Below the pieces are notes generated by a model. The model ran no database searches. It was given only the letters and a program-made list of their open reading frames with translations, and was not told where the DNA came from. Position numbers and translations under genes: made by a program. Positions 18,911-30,250 of a stretch of 64,000 bases of DNA are shown here, piece after piece (positions within the stretch are counted from its first letter, which is position 1; each line of letters starts with the position of its first letter). This stretch comes from Erpobdella octoculata. Taxonomy: Eukaryota; Annelida; Clitellata; Hirudinida; Erpobdellidae. The stretch spans positions 17,602,414 to 17,666,413 of the forward strand of contig OZ022245.1 of NCBI GenBank assembly GCA_963978895.1. Direction: 5' to 3'.

Positions 18911-20077
18911 CGCCTCCCATCTAGTCCAATCGCCCTGTTGCGACATCTGAGCACCTAACTGCACTCTTTCCAACTCCATTGCTCGCCTTCTGTCTTGAAT
19001 AATCAGGTTTGTCCTTTCCTGCGACGAGGCCTTAGACCACCACACATGATGGAACCATCCCAGACCGAGCCGTCCTGGTTGCACTGCTCCGGGCTTTTCA
19101 GACCATTGCAAAAATTCCTCGGCTTCACGGATGTCCCTCCCTGCAGTCCAGCCTTTTCCCGATCCAACTGATGGGCCCACATTCACGATACATCGGTCTG
19201 AAGAGTTGTCCAGCATCAACTGTGTCCGTATCTTGCTAATCTTGTACTCTTCTACTAGGGACATGAATGGAAGAGCTAACTTAGCTGTCTTACTATATAG
19301 AGCTAAAGTTGTCAACGCCGGTGGAAGTCCTAACCATTTCCGAATACAGCAGTTCATTTTCTTTTCAATTTGCTCCACGTGAGATAAACAAATTTCATAG
19401 ATGGTTAATGGCCATAGCAACCTCGGTATCAAAACAAACTGTACCAGCCATACCTTGAACTTTCCCTGCAGCTCGGTTAAATTGATTTTCCTCAGGTCCT
19501 TAATCAAGCCCTGCAGAACGATGTTGCTCTGATTCACATAATTCATGGAGACGTTGTACCATCTTCCCAAGCTTTTCACAGGCTCTTGCTGGATTGTTGG
19601 GATCTCGCAACCAGCCACCGAGAATGAGACAAAACCATCAATTTCTCCATGTCGCAAAGAAAGGCTTCTCGATTTGGTTGGCTTGAACTTCATTCCACAC
19701 CAGGACAACAAGTCGTTGAAATTTTGAATAATACGGCGCATTTGGCCGCAGTGATTCAAGATAAGAGTAGTGTCATCCATGAAGGCTTTTATAGACGGCA
19801 TGAACATTCCTTTTACCAAGTAAACATCCGAAATGCAATCGAACCGAGCAATACTAGCACAGCCAGAACAAATAGGATGGGAGAAATTGAGCACCCCATA
19901 GCAATTCTGACCGCAAGTTGAACAACTCTGTGGAGCACGTCGATGTTGACAGACGTAGCCTAAAACGGCGAAAATACTGTTGCAGAACATCGATGAGGAA
20001 TTCTGGAACGTTGTGCGTTTTGAGTGTCCTCCAGAGCAATTGATGGCGAACAGTCCCGTACGCGTTTGCTAAATCAA
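18911..20077 (-). mobile_element. Family A internal fragment, copy A6 (inverted, both ends missing)
   Basis: On the minus strand, 20077 down to 18911 encodes the family A segment from LDLANAYG (motif A of the RT) through FMDDTTL to QGDWTRWEA. It has more differences than the other copies (for example RTLKTHN, and a frame break near GIAMG). Its 5' edge at 20077 meets a short (TGTA)n tract, as expected for a truncated insertion. Its 3' edge is cut and fused to A5. Confidence 0.85.
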
Positions 20078-20106
20078 TGTATATGTATGTATGTATGTAT
20101 GTGTGT
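20078..20106. repeat. (TGTA)n microsatellite, the ACAT repeat read on the other strand
   Basis: This short tract separates the 5' edge of A6 from the 3' end of B2; both elements are on the minus strand. In their orientation B2 is followed by ACACACATACAT, the same polarity as for the plus-strand copies. Confidence 0.9.
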
Positions 20107-22320
20107 GTTATAACTCTATGCGAGCTTTCGTCGCCGAAGGTCTTCAGAAGAAGAACCTCTCATTTTTAGCGTTTCGGCTCTTAAACTTCTTGACGCTTTT
20201 AAGAGAGGTGGGCCCACGTCCGTTGATCAGGCGGACGCCCTTCGGCGAGAAAAATTTCCAAATTCCTAACTTGAAACACGAAAATTCAAAGTTCAGCAGA
20301 AAACTGTTCGAAAAAAAATTTGAAATCGCCGGAACGATTATCGCTCAATGTAAACAAGGCTAAACCATTTCGTGTGCATCTTGTAGCGCTTTCTTTTTTC
20401 TTTTAGCGAAAATCCATAAAGACGCAGCTTCAGCTGTCTGGGAGATCTCCTTGATGGCTCGAGTTTTTTCTCGGTTTGAAAAACCAAGAGCTTTCAGCAG
20501 TTTTAACATTGAGCTGCTAACCAACCCTCGAACGCCAACCTCGACTGCAAAATTTCAGTCCTGAACCCTTTGGCATTCAAATCACATGCTAAATACCTAT
20601 ATCTCTCCTCTTTGAAAATATTGCTAGATTCCATGTTACTTTCCCATGGCACAGAAAGTTCAATCAGGAGCATTGTCTTGGCCAAGTCAAAATATATAAT
20701 TATATCCGGCTTTAAACCGCTAGATCTCACAATTTCTGGAAATTTTCTTTTGCCATCCAAATCAGCCGAAACCGACCAATCGTCGGCAGCACCCATCACA
20801 CATTCAAAGTCTCTTGTAGATCTGAACCTGTGGAACTTCAGATTGCCTTCTCTCAAAAAGTAGATTTTCCTTTTCTGCTGCATTCCTCTTGTTTTTGCTT
20901 TCTTACACGCTTCTTTGACGAAGTCAAGCAATTTTCGGAGTACTTGGTTATGGCGCCAAGTGTACCTCCCATGTAAAAGTGAAAACAAACAACAGGAAAG
21001 AACGTGAATGAGAGTCTCCGATTGCCCACATAACATGCACGAATCATCGTCTCTCAACTTCCATCTTCGAAGATTGCTGGATGACGGCAGTTGATCATAA
21101 ACAGATCTAATCAAAAAAAAAAAAAGAAACGTAGTGGTGTGTATTGCCAAATGTCTTTCCAAGAAGGCGAACGCTGAACAGCATTTTCCCATGCCGTCCA
21201 ATCTCCTTGTTGAGATAACTGAACAAATTTAATCATTCTCTGGGACTCAATAGCCTATCTTTCTTTCCTGAATGACCAGACTTGTTTGTTCACTGGTGCT
21301 GGCTTTTGACCACCAAATTCGATGGGTTGACCCGAGACCCCGTTTGTCCTGTTGAACTGCCCCAACTCTTTCTGTCCAACGTAAAGAGGCTTCAGCTTCT
21401 GCGCTCTCCTTTCTGGCTACCCATTTCTTTCCGGACTTTACAAGAGGTCCCATCTCCACAATTCTTTGATCCGAAGAGTTATCCAGCATTAGTTGCGTAC
21501 GGATCTTGTTTATCATAAACTCCTCAACCAAAGACTTCAGTGACAACCTCAGTTTGGCAGTCTTGCTGTACAAAGCTACCGAAGTAAATCCCGGAGGCAG
21601 ACCCAACCATTTCCTTGTAAATTTATTCATCCTCCTTTCTAGCTTTTCCACCAATGGTAAGCTCATCTCATACATTGATAGAGGCTACAGCAATCTCGGT
21701 AATAGAACAAACTGAAGCAACCACAATTTAAACCTGCTCTGGAGTGGGGCCGCATCAATTTTCTTCATATCTTCAAATGCCGATCGGAGAACTTCAGAAC
21801 ACCTTCCAGTGTTGTTAAGCGAATCGTCATACCATCTTCCCAGGCTCTTAACTGGTTCTTCTCTCAATGTTGGGATCCTGTTGCCAGCAACTGAAAACGT
21901 CACGTTATCGTCGATCTTGCCTCGTCGCAGAGATAAGTTTCTTGACTTGGTTGCCTTGAAACTCATGCCGCACCATAATAGCAGCCCGCTGAATGCATCA
22001 AGAGCTCGTCGCATTGAGATACATTTGTTTAGAACCAAAGTTGTATCATCCATGAAGGCCTTCACCGATGGCATCAAGATACCCTTTGCCAACGTAAGCT
22101 TCCTCCACGCGAGAACCCACTGCATTCAGAAGCAGCTGCTTCGCTAATACGAAGAGAATGGGTGAAATTGAGCAACCCATTGCTATACCAACTTCTAACT
22201 GGAACCATTCTGTTGAACATGAAGACGTTGACAACCTCAATTTGAAATGTCCGAAATACTGTTGCAACATTTCTATCACAAAATTTGGAACATGATGCGA
22301 TCTGAGAGTTTTCCACAACA
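20107..22320 (-). mobile_element. R2/Hero-like retrotransposon, family B, copy B2 (5'-truncated, inverted)
   Basis: On the minus strand the copy runs from the codons just after RT motif A to the 3' end GTTATAAC. Its 3' UTR has the same three hairpins as B1. It is broken by frameshifts near 22050-22085, 21680 and 21240 and has the same T run near 21110. The 5' edge at 22320 meets AT-rich DNA rather than ACAT repeats, unlike most other copies. Confidence 0.87.
20503..22320 (-). pseudogene. Broken RT/RLE ORF of copy B2
   Basis: In several frames the minus strand reads MLWKTLRSHHVPNF, GIAMGCSISPILF, AFMDDTTLVLN, the CCHC motif CMLCGQSETLIHVLSCC, KPDIIIY and ELSVPWE. At 14706 of B1 there is a small deletion that B2 lacks (FRSTRDFECVMG is intact here). 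The zinc-finger region and RT motif A are missing. Not functional. Confidence 0.85.
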
Positions 22321-22745
22321 AGCAGGAATTACCGTAAATGATATTTAAAAGAAAACTAAAACCAATTAAAACATGAATAATTTAAAAAAACCAGAAATTA
22401 TATCACTTTAGAACATTTAAAAATTGCTGCCGAAGCTTATGTAGTTCCCGGTGAAGAACTATTTGTCAATAGCGATAGAAGTGAACAGTGGGAATAAAGA
22501 AAATAAAAATTAAACACATTTAAAATAAAAATAGACAGTTTAGGAAAAGAAATTAAACATTTAAATTATGAAAATTAAAACTTAAAAAATAGTTTGTTTT
22601 AGAAGTACGCGTTGCGTAACCCGCTCCATATCTAAAACAGTTTTTTTTAATGCGACGGTTTTGTCAATATGCCTTAAGAGAAATAAAAAACATTAAGAAC
22701 AATAAATAACCAGCCGAAAACCAAGAAAAAATAAAATAATATCAA
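22321..22745. other. AT-rich DNA, nothing recognised
   Basis: This AT-rich stretch lies between the truncated 5' edge of B2 and a Helitron-related segment. I see no gene, RNA or clear repeat in it. Confidence 0.6.
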
Positions 22746-22839
22746 AGTATAAATACTTGTTTGTCTTTATTACGGTTTCCACCATATTTCTTGGAGTAGA
22801 AATTCTGAGTTTTAGAGATCATGATTGGCACCAGAATCG

Positions 22840-23044
22840 TGTGGAGAACGAGAAAGTGACCAGGAAGAGGAGAGCAAGCGTGAGCGAGAAAGCGATCGAG
22901 AGCGGAAAAGTGAGCAGGAGCGAGAAAGCGACCGGAAGCGGGAAAGGAAGCAGGAAAGCGACCGGGAGCGTAAGAGTAAGCGGGAAGGGAAACGGGAGAA
23001 AAAAACGATAGAAAAACCCCGGGCAAGGCCGGGTACCCCGCTCG
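22840..23044 (+). mobile_element. Helitron 3' end (purine-rich subterminal region)
   Basis: A run of imperfect GAGAAAGCGACCGGGAGC-like purine units precedes GATAGAAAAACCCCGGGCAA, the hairpin-forming GGCCGGGTACCCCG, and CTCG followed by T. The same 3' module recurs at about 32240-32334, 34805-34942 and 44760-44891, where it ends in CTAG or CCAG. The left boundary is not determined. Short ORFs here are artefacts of the purine repeats. Confidence 0.7.
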
Positions 23045-23820
23045 TCACGGATAAATTTCTGCTCAGCGCTTTGATTTTTTAAAATTTAAGATGCATATTA
23101 AATAATTAAACAATTATTTTGAACCCTTTAACATTTATTTTTTTATTTTAATATTTTATTTTTATATTAACTCTTTCTTACTTTTCATTTCTTGAATTGT
23201 ATTATTCCGCGTATCAACATTGCCTTTGGATATTTTTGCTTAAATGTCGGTTTTTAGTAAGTTTTTCTGTAAAAAAACTTGTTCGTAGTATGTTCTGATA
23301 ATGTTCTGAGTTTATTCTATTAAACAGTTTTTTAAACCGTGTTTTTATAGAAATCGGCCGATGACGCTATACTAGAACTTTACCCATGAACTGACCTGCA
23401 GGTTTAGGTTTTATTAGCCATCATCAGAATTACATAAAAATAATTTAAAATTACAGCTACCACGAAAATATATAAAGTGGTGTGGCAAGACATATCAGAT
23501 ATGTTTACACATCAATCGAGGTCAAAGTACAAAGAAGAGTAAAAGCAAAATATGAAAACCGCTAAAAAACAACCAAAATTTTTTTTTGCCTCAGAGTAAA
23601 TAAATAAACAAAAAATAAAAAAAAACAAAAAATTACGTGTGCTAAATTATACAACCAAATTAAGTAGTAAAATATAACTATTAAAAGAGAATTACTAATA
23701 AAAGCAAAGAGGTAAAATAATAAAACAAGAATTTAAAGCTACAATTCAAAGATAATAGGATATCGATAAAATTGAGAGTTTAATTAAAAGTTGAAAATGA
23801 TCAACGTCTACGTATAGTAA
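23045..23820. other. AT-rich DNA, nothing recognised
   Basis: I found no gene or clear element between the Helitron 3' end and the duplicated ORF that follows. Confidence 0.6.
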
Positions 23821-23896
23821 TATTGCAGTTATCGATCAAATGCAGACACATCGCACCGGTCCCATCACCATCACGCAGGTCAGCAGTCTCGAGGCC

Positions 23897-24610
23897 TCAA
23901 GGAGGTCGGCACATGGCTGACAAACCGGTGGAGCATTGTTCGACCGCGTCCAACGCTTCAATATGGTTGGAAGATGGAGGAAAGGAAACAGGACCACAAA
24001 CTGAGCCGTTGTCGTATTGGTCGCAATGATGATCATAACTGTGATAAGATACATTTGTAGTCTTGGTTGGCGAACTCCTAGTACGGAGTTCAGATAAATC
24101 AGAAAAGGAGAGGCGAGGTGTGGCAAAAGGAGAATGCGGGAGAACAGTGAATAGCGGGGTCCTTGGCATGTCGGCAGGGCACAGTTCGGTTGCGTTTGAA
24201 ACTTCGATACAGTTGGTAGGGTCTATTGCGTTGGCAGCGTCTATAGCGTTGGCAGACAAAGGAGAGAAAACTCGACGAAAAATGGAGCCGTTGTCGTACT
24301 GGTCACAAGGATGGTCATAACTGTTATGGGAAACACCTGTAGTTTTGGTTGCCGAACTTCTAGTACGGAGTACAGATAAATCTGAGAGCGAGAGACGAGG
24401 TGTGACAAAGGGAGAAAGCGGGAGAACATTTAGTGCCGAAATTGGCCGAAATATTGTAAAAAATACACACATACATAAACACACACACATACATGCACAT
24501 ACATACATACATACATAATCCCGTTCACGCTCACGCTCATTTTCTCCTTTCCACTCTTTCCTAACTTCTTTTAGTCCATAAAAAGTTCTCCTTGCAACTA
24601 TGGCTACCAA
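23897..24610 (-). CDS. Hypothetical 237-residue ORF with a duplicated segment of about 95 residues
   Basis: I do not recognise this protein. Its N-terminal part runs through a GERE-rich stretch and a microsatellite (the CMCVCLC-like region) and is probably not real coding sequence. After it, two collinear repeats each contain LSPFVTPRLSLSDLSVLRTR or a close variant, then SSATKTT and SYDHPCDQYDNGS. The two copies differ mainly by substitutions that keep the frame. At the DNA level this is a tandem duplication with units near 23930-24160 and 24200-24430. No signal peptide, membrane segment or known domain is visible. It could be one exon of a host gene or part of a transposon. Confidence 0.4.
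   Translation of the reverse strand: MVAIVARRTFYGLKEVRKEWKGENERERERDYVCMYVCACMCVCLCMCVFFTIFRPISALNVLPLSPFVTPRLSLSDLSVLRTRSSATKTTGVSHNSYDHPCDQYDNGSIFRRVFSPLSANAIDAANAIDPTNCIEVSNATELCPADMPRTPLFTVLPHSPFATPRLSFSDLSELRTRSSPTKTTNVSYHSYDHHCDQYDNGSVCGPVSFPPSSNHIEALDAVEQCSTGLSAMCRPP
24466..24518. repeat. (ACAT)n/(ACAC)n microsatellite
   Basis: This short irregular ACAT tract lies inside the duplicated ORF. It is the same microsatellite type used as target by the R2/Hero-like elements, but no element sits in it. Confidence 0.9.
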
Positions 24611-24619
24611 TATGTAAAC

Positions 24620-26125
24620 GGTGGTAAAAAGTGACGCTTAATTTACAAATTATCTCCACGAAATTTAAACTTCTTACGCTCAAATGCACATAAAACAGTT
24701 TAGTTATTTATTTCTATATTTTTTTTAGCGAAACTATTATTTTCCGTTTGCTTATGGAGCTGTCCAAAGAATGTTGATTATCAAATGCTTAGCTTAAACT
24801 AGTTTAACTCCTCTGTATAAACGATTATGTACACTCAACTAGTCTAAGTTTTCGAAATTCTCCAGTATTTAAAATGCAATGCAACCTGAAAACACAACCT
24901 TATTTGAAAATAGCTGAAGGGGGTGCCGGTTATGGGAATCGTACCACTTTTTAAAGGAAGACCATGCTCAAACATCTTAAAGACAAGAAATTTATCAAAC
25001 ACTGGTTTTAGAATAACATACATTTTAATTCTAAACACAAAGTATAAGTTTCAACTTATTAAATAATTATAATAATAACTGTTATCTAGCTTCAAAAATT
25101 ATTATATTGAGCACAATTCAGTTGAGCAGAAGAGTCAGATCTTCATCCACGACTTTACTTCTTGTGTCCACCACACATATCAAGAGTGCTGTAAACAGAA
25201 GGTTCGGGGTTGCTAGACTGAGAATGGTTTGCCAGCTGCTGTTACATTGGCTGTGACACTTCAGTGCTTCCGAAGAGACATTCTAAACACTAAACACTGG
25301 CTAACACCACTTTAAACATTGTCAAATTTTAATTCAATTCAGAGACACTGCTAGCAACTTTTGTCGTGCTGGCTGAAGTAAACTGGGAAGTGTAGATTAT
25401 GAGGATTTTGTAGATAAATAATGCACATCATATCATAGTCAAATTGTTTGCTGTTTATTATAACACACAAGCAAACAGTTTTGACATTGAGACAATGCTT
25501 AGCAATATCCTCAGGTGCATAAGAACGTCTTACAACAATAATAGACGTGCAACTGGAGGAAAGATACAAGAGCTATTTTAACAAGCATCAAAACCCTGCA
25601 GAACAAAGAAGACATTTTCTCAAGAACTTGATAAGTTTCTATATATCACTTTAAATAAAAAATGTAATAACTGCTCACATTGGCCAACTCTGACATGTAC
25701 ACATATTTCACTATTATAGATATTATTTACAAGACCACTAATATAAAGTGAGTTATTTTAAATTTTGTCACAGCAACATTTACAAGCATATACAAGTACC
25801 TTCAAAAATGTTTTAAGAGCATCAACTTTTTTGCCAATTTAAGAATAAATACGTCCAACAACAAAGACTGATTTTGGGCAAGCCTAATTAAAATAGTATA
25901 TCATCGATTTTAACAGTTTCTTCATACAGGCCTCCATATATATTGTCTTAAAACATATCTACTTCAAGATTATCAGTATGAAGAAATTTATTACAAACTT
26001 TACCATAGCAATAGGTTTTTTATCCACAATTCTCCGAACTCAATCATCCGGGTCATCTTCTTCTTTAATTCCCACTTTTCTTACGCGATAAGACCTATTG
26101 GATGGTTTTTCAGAGGCTTCATAAT
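24620..26125. other. AT-rich DNA, nothing recognised
   Basis: I can support no gene, RNA or complete repeat in this 1.5-kb stretch. Confidence 0.55.
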
Positions 26126-26129
26126 TTAG

Positions 26130-26629
26130 TTGAGAAGCAACGATCTCGTCATTCACGGAATCCCTGAATCGTCCTACGCTGAGGTGGCTTCGGGTGTGAC
26201 TGCTGGGGAAGGTGATTCCTCTAAACATATGTCTTGGCAGGATACAATGAGTGCTGTCGTGGAGTGTTGCAGGACGAAGTTAGATCTCGACTTATCTATG
26301 AAGGATATTACTGCCGGGTACAGAATACCTAGCATTAAAAATGCACCACGACCGATAGTTATAACTCTCGCTTCAAAAACAGCCAGAGACCGAATTTACT
26401 CTTCAAGACGCCTACTTCACAAACAAGAAGATAAACATAAAATTTATATCAACGAACATTAAACTAAGAGGTGCTCAGAAATCTTTTCGAGAGGCAGGAG
26501 ACTACTCAAAGAAAAGAAAATCTCCTCCATCTGGACATGGAATGGCGTTGTTTTTGCAAAAAGAGTTGAATCTGACAGGCCAATTAAAATCCTAAGTCTC
26601 GAGGAGGTTGAAAAGTTACAGACTTGTTA
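26130..26629 (+). pseudogene. LINE ORF1 protein remnant
   Basis: The frame reads RSNDLVIHGIPESS, then WQDTMSAVVECCRTKLDLDL, ITAGYRIPSIKNAPRPIVI, SSRRLL and INEH. After a single stop at 26461 it continues as TKRCSEIFSRGRRLLKEKKI, WTWNGVVFAKR and ILSLEEVEKL. This pattern (RNLVIHGIPE..., YRLGK..RPIVV, a C-terminal INE.LT...) is typical of the RNA-binding ORF1 of L1/CR1-type LINEs. The stop is probably a TTA-to-TAA change. The N-terminus is missing or unclear upstream of 26126. Confidence 0.7.
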
Positions 26630-26968
26630 AAATGGCTTATGATACGACGAACACTGAAGAAGAACGTTTAAGTTTACTGAAGTTTATAAGAAGCTCCTCT
26701 TCGTTTGATTATAACATTGATCCTGATGAAAATATCTTCCCCCCAATCTATGATAATAGAAATGTTTATGTTACTTCTGATGAGTTAAACGAGCTAACCG
26801 GTCAATTAGCTTCTGATCATTTTTCATTTCTTCACGTCAATTGCAGAAGCTTAAAAAATAAATTGCATGACTTAGCAATGTTACTTCACTGGAGTAGATC
26901 TAGGATTTTGGCGGTTACAGAGACCTGGCTGGATGACAATTAATCTTTGAGCGTGGAAATACCGGGCT

Positions 26969-27792
26969 GCATATTTCTAAATGGTAGTATGCGGCAATAC
27001 AGAGAGGTCGACTAGCAGGCTAAGAGAGGCGTGGTTTAAGGCTAGACGTAAATCGCACTCAATTCCACATTTTCAATGATATGTTATTGATATTAATAAA
27101 AAGTGTCGCAAATAATATGAATTGTTGATTTAGTTAGTTCAAAGTTAGTTTGAGTAAATTAGAATAAAACTTACTTATAATTCGTAAAATGCCTTGACTT
27201 CACATTCATGTTATTATTACTATTAACATGATTACCCACTAGTAAAAATGTTCTTTTAAAGCCCTTTTCATTAATTGAAATGACGAGAATTTTAATCAAA
27301 GAAATTATGTTAAAAAATAGATAAATAATAAAACAATCAGGATTAACTATGGCCATTTCCAGCTATATAAAACCATCTACAGAACCCTATGTTAAAACAA
27401 TAAATTAAATATTATAAAAGTTGAAACAGTTGAGTTAAAAATCAGAAATAATTATAAGTTTTGTTTAGACAGAGACATTGAATAGGAGATAAGCTGAATC
27501 GACTTCACTTAACAAATTAATACGGCTATTGACTGATGAAACACATTGAAACTTAAGTTGAAACCACATAAAGAAAAAGCGACCATCTTATATGTAGCTG
27601 ATTTAATATTGCTGGTTTTATATGTTATATATAATAACATATATAAAACCAGTTGGTCTCTCTGTTCTATAGCTTTTTAGTGCCACATTGAGAATAGCAA
27701 TCATAAATATTTAAAGAAAGCGTTCAGCCACGCCCTCTCAGGCTGCTAATCGACCTCTCTGTATTGCCGCATACTACCATTTAGAAATATGC
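26969..27792. mobile_element. 824-bp TIR element (Mutator-like MITE) with 9-bp target duplication
   Basis: Both ends share an inverted repeat of about 66 bp beginning GCATATTTCTAAATGGTAGT, with only a few mismatches at the inner part. TACCGGGCT flanks the element on both sides (26960-26968 and 27793-27801). Removing the element plus one flank copy restores VEIPGFVFVF in the LINE endonuclease. The interior has no coding capacity and contains a further short palindrome near 27612-27653. A 9-bp duplication with long TIRs is most like Mutator-type elements; the assignment is inference. Confidence 0.87.
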
Positions 27793-29799
27793 TACCGGGC
27801 TTTGTTTTCGTATTTAGACATAGAGTTATGAAAAAAGGGGGCGGAGTTGGTTTTTTTATTGACTCTGACTTAAAATATTCTGTTCTTGATGTTATTACCT
27901 GGAGTGTTGATATTACTACATTTGAAATTTTCTTGGTATCTGTGGAGTGTCGAAGAATTGGAAGTTTTACTGTTGGAGTAATCTATCGCCCACCGGATAC
28001 CAATATGAGTGTTTTTAATGCAGAGCTGAGTAACATCTTGGATTACGTTGATAGAAAAAAGATGAAGATATTTCTACTGGGCGACTTCAACATTGATTTT
28101 CTTGACAAAGAATGGAACTCACTTACAGCTGAATTTTTCAATTTACTAGCTTCCCACTGCCTTCTTCTTGCCTTTACTAGAAAATGCCCTTCAACCGCCA
28201 CCGCAATTGATAATATATTTACTAATTATCCACTACAGAAGACTCTCGCCAGGATTGTACTCGATGATGTCTCGGACCACTTCCCTATTTTTCTCTCTGC
28301 CACATTATCGACACCTGATTGCGTCGGAAAAAATCATGTCTCTTCCTTAAGAAGGAGTTTCGTTAATAAAGACATTTTTGAGCAAACGCTGCATGGAGCC
28401 GATTGGTCTAGGGTAATAGAGGTGGCCGAGTGTGGCGACGCGTCATCCGCCTATTCAATGTTTATCAATAGATACCTTGAGATATATAATAATTCTTTTC
28501 CTCTGGTGAGCTGCAGCGGCAAATCTAACGGACCTAACAAGTTTGATAAAGAATGGATGACACCTGAACTTATGAAAAGCTGCACGAAAAAAATGCGCTT
28601 TACCGAGCATACACCAGGAATCCATCTCCGTCTAACAAACAAAAATTTATTACATTTAGAAACCTCTTCAAATCAACTAAGGTAAAAACCATCAAACAAT
28701 TCTACTCCGAAGTTTAAATTAAACAACAACAACATGAAAGGAACATGGAAGTTAATTTGGAGCATTTTAAATTAAAAGACAAACATGGAACAATGCAAGA
28801 CTTTCTGTACGGATGACGGTAGTCTATTAACATCTTCTTCTGTTACTGCTGAGTCATTTAATAATTACTTTTTTAATATTGGCTCCAACCTCGCAAGAAA
28901 GATATCCTCACCGGATACAACGTTTGAAAAATATCTTGGCAATCCTGTGACTCACTTTTTTTATGTCGCACCCACTACGCCCGATGAGATTATCAAAATA
29001 GCTTCAAACTTAAAAATCTCTCACAGCTGCGGATCCGATGGAGTCGACCAATGCATCGCACGAAATTCAATTACGGCGATTGCTTGTCCTCTGTCTGCCA
29101 TAATAAATTGCTCAATATCTTCAGGGGTATTCCCCGCTCAATTAAAAACAGCCAAAGTCATTCCAATTTACAAATCTGGGAAAAAAGAAAACTTTTCTAA
29201 TTACCGGCCAATATCTGTCTTGTGCTATTTCTCAAAGTTTTTTGAAAGAGTGATGCACTCCAGACTTTATAATTATCTTTAAAAATTTTCCATTATTACA
29301 CCAAATCAGTTTGGATTTAGAAAAAATCACTTAACTTATATGCCACTGGTCATGCTACACTCAAAGATTGCGAGGCCATGGATCGTGGGAAATATGTAGT
29401 TGGCATCTTCCTGGACCTAGCTAAAGCCTTCGATACGGTTGATCACGGCATTCCTGTGGAAAAATTGAGGTACTATGGAATCCGGGGAACTCCACTATCA
29501 TGGTTCAGTGACTATCTTAGCTGTAGATCACAATGCGTCCAGTACAGCAATTCTATCTCTTCGATGAAGCAGGTAACTTGCGGGGTGCCTCAAGGTTCGG
29601 TGCTGGGACCGCCTCTATTCCTCATCTATATTAACGACCTATGCTCAGTTTCAGATCGCCTTGAATTTGTTTTGTTTGCGGACGATACTAACCTCTTTGC
29701 GACTGGCGATAACTTAGAAAATTTATATTACGATACCAACCGTGAATTACTTTCTGTTTCTAAATGGTTCTCTGCTAGTAGACTTTCCTTAAATGTAAG

Positions 29800-30250
29800 T
29801 GTCACAGTCTTCCCTGCTGGAGTGCCGTGAACACCAGGAAGAAAAAAGCAACACAACAACACGACAACAACAACTTTAATAAAGCGCAAATCAAATATAA
29901 AAACGAGCAGGACTTCGCCTGATACTAAATAGCTAAACTGTACTGGCGGGGTTCAAAGCGCTATATATATAGCCTCAGGAAACGCGTAAACAAACAACAA
30001 GAATTTTTTTTTTTTTATGATAGTTTATAGTCCTTTACACCAAGTGTTTTAAGACTGAAATAGCTGTATGTAGGAAGCACCTAAGTGCTTCCTGTCGTGG
30101 ATCAAAGTTTGATCTTTTTAGCTGTCCCTCCTCCTTTATCCAAAACAACAAGAAAACAACGTCTGCCAATTAATGTCTAGGTTCCTGTCTAGACAGGTCG
30201 ACGGGTGCAAGATACACTTGTCAGGAGGTCTGGTATAGCGACCCCTGACA
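29800..30250. mobile_element. Solo LTR (451 bp) with 5-bp target duplication
   Basis: It starts TGTCACAG and ends CCCCTGACA, giving the TG...CA termini of retroviral-type LTRs. GTAAG flanks it on both sides (29795-29799 and 30251-30255). A CTATATATATAG box and AATAAAG signals lie inside. It interrupts the LINE RT right after LSLNVS, and the frame continues as KTNYILF once it is removed. No internal region or second LTR is present, so it is a recombination product. Strand is undetermined. Confidence 0.85.

Noticed and set aside
22757..23082. Coding sequence rich in Arg/Glu/Ser repeats
   Set aside because: It is the purine-rich Helitron 3' module, which is open in several frames on both strands.
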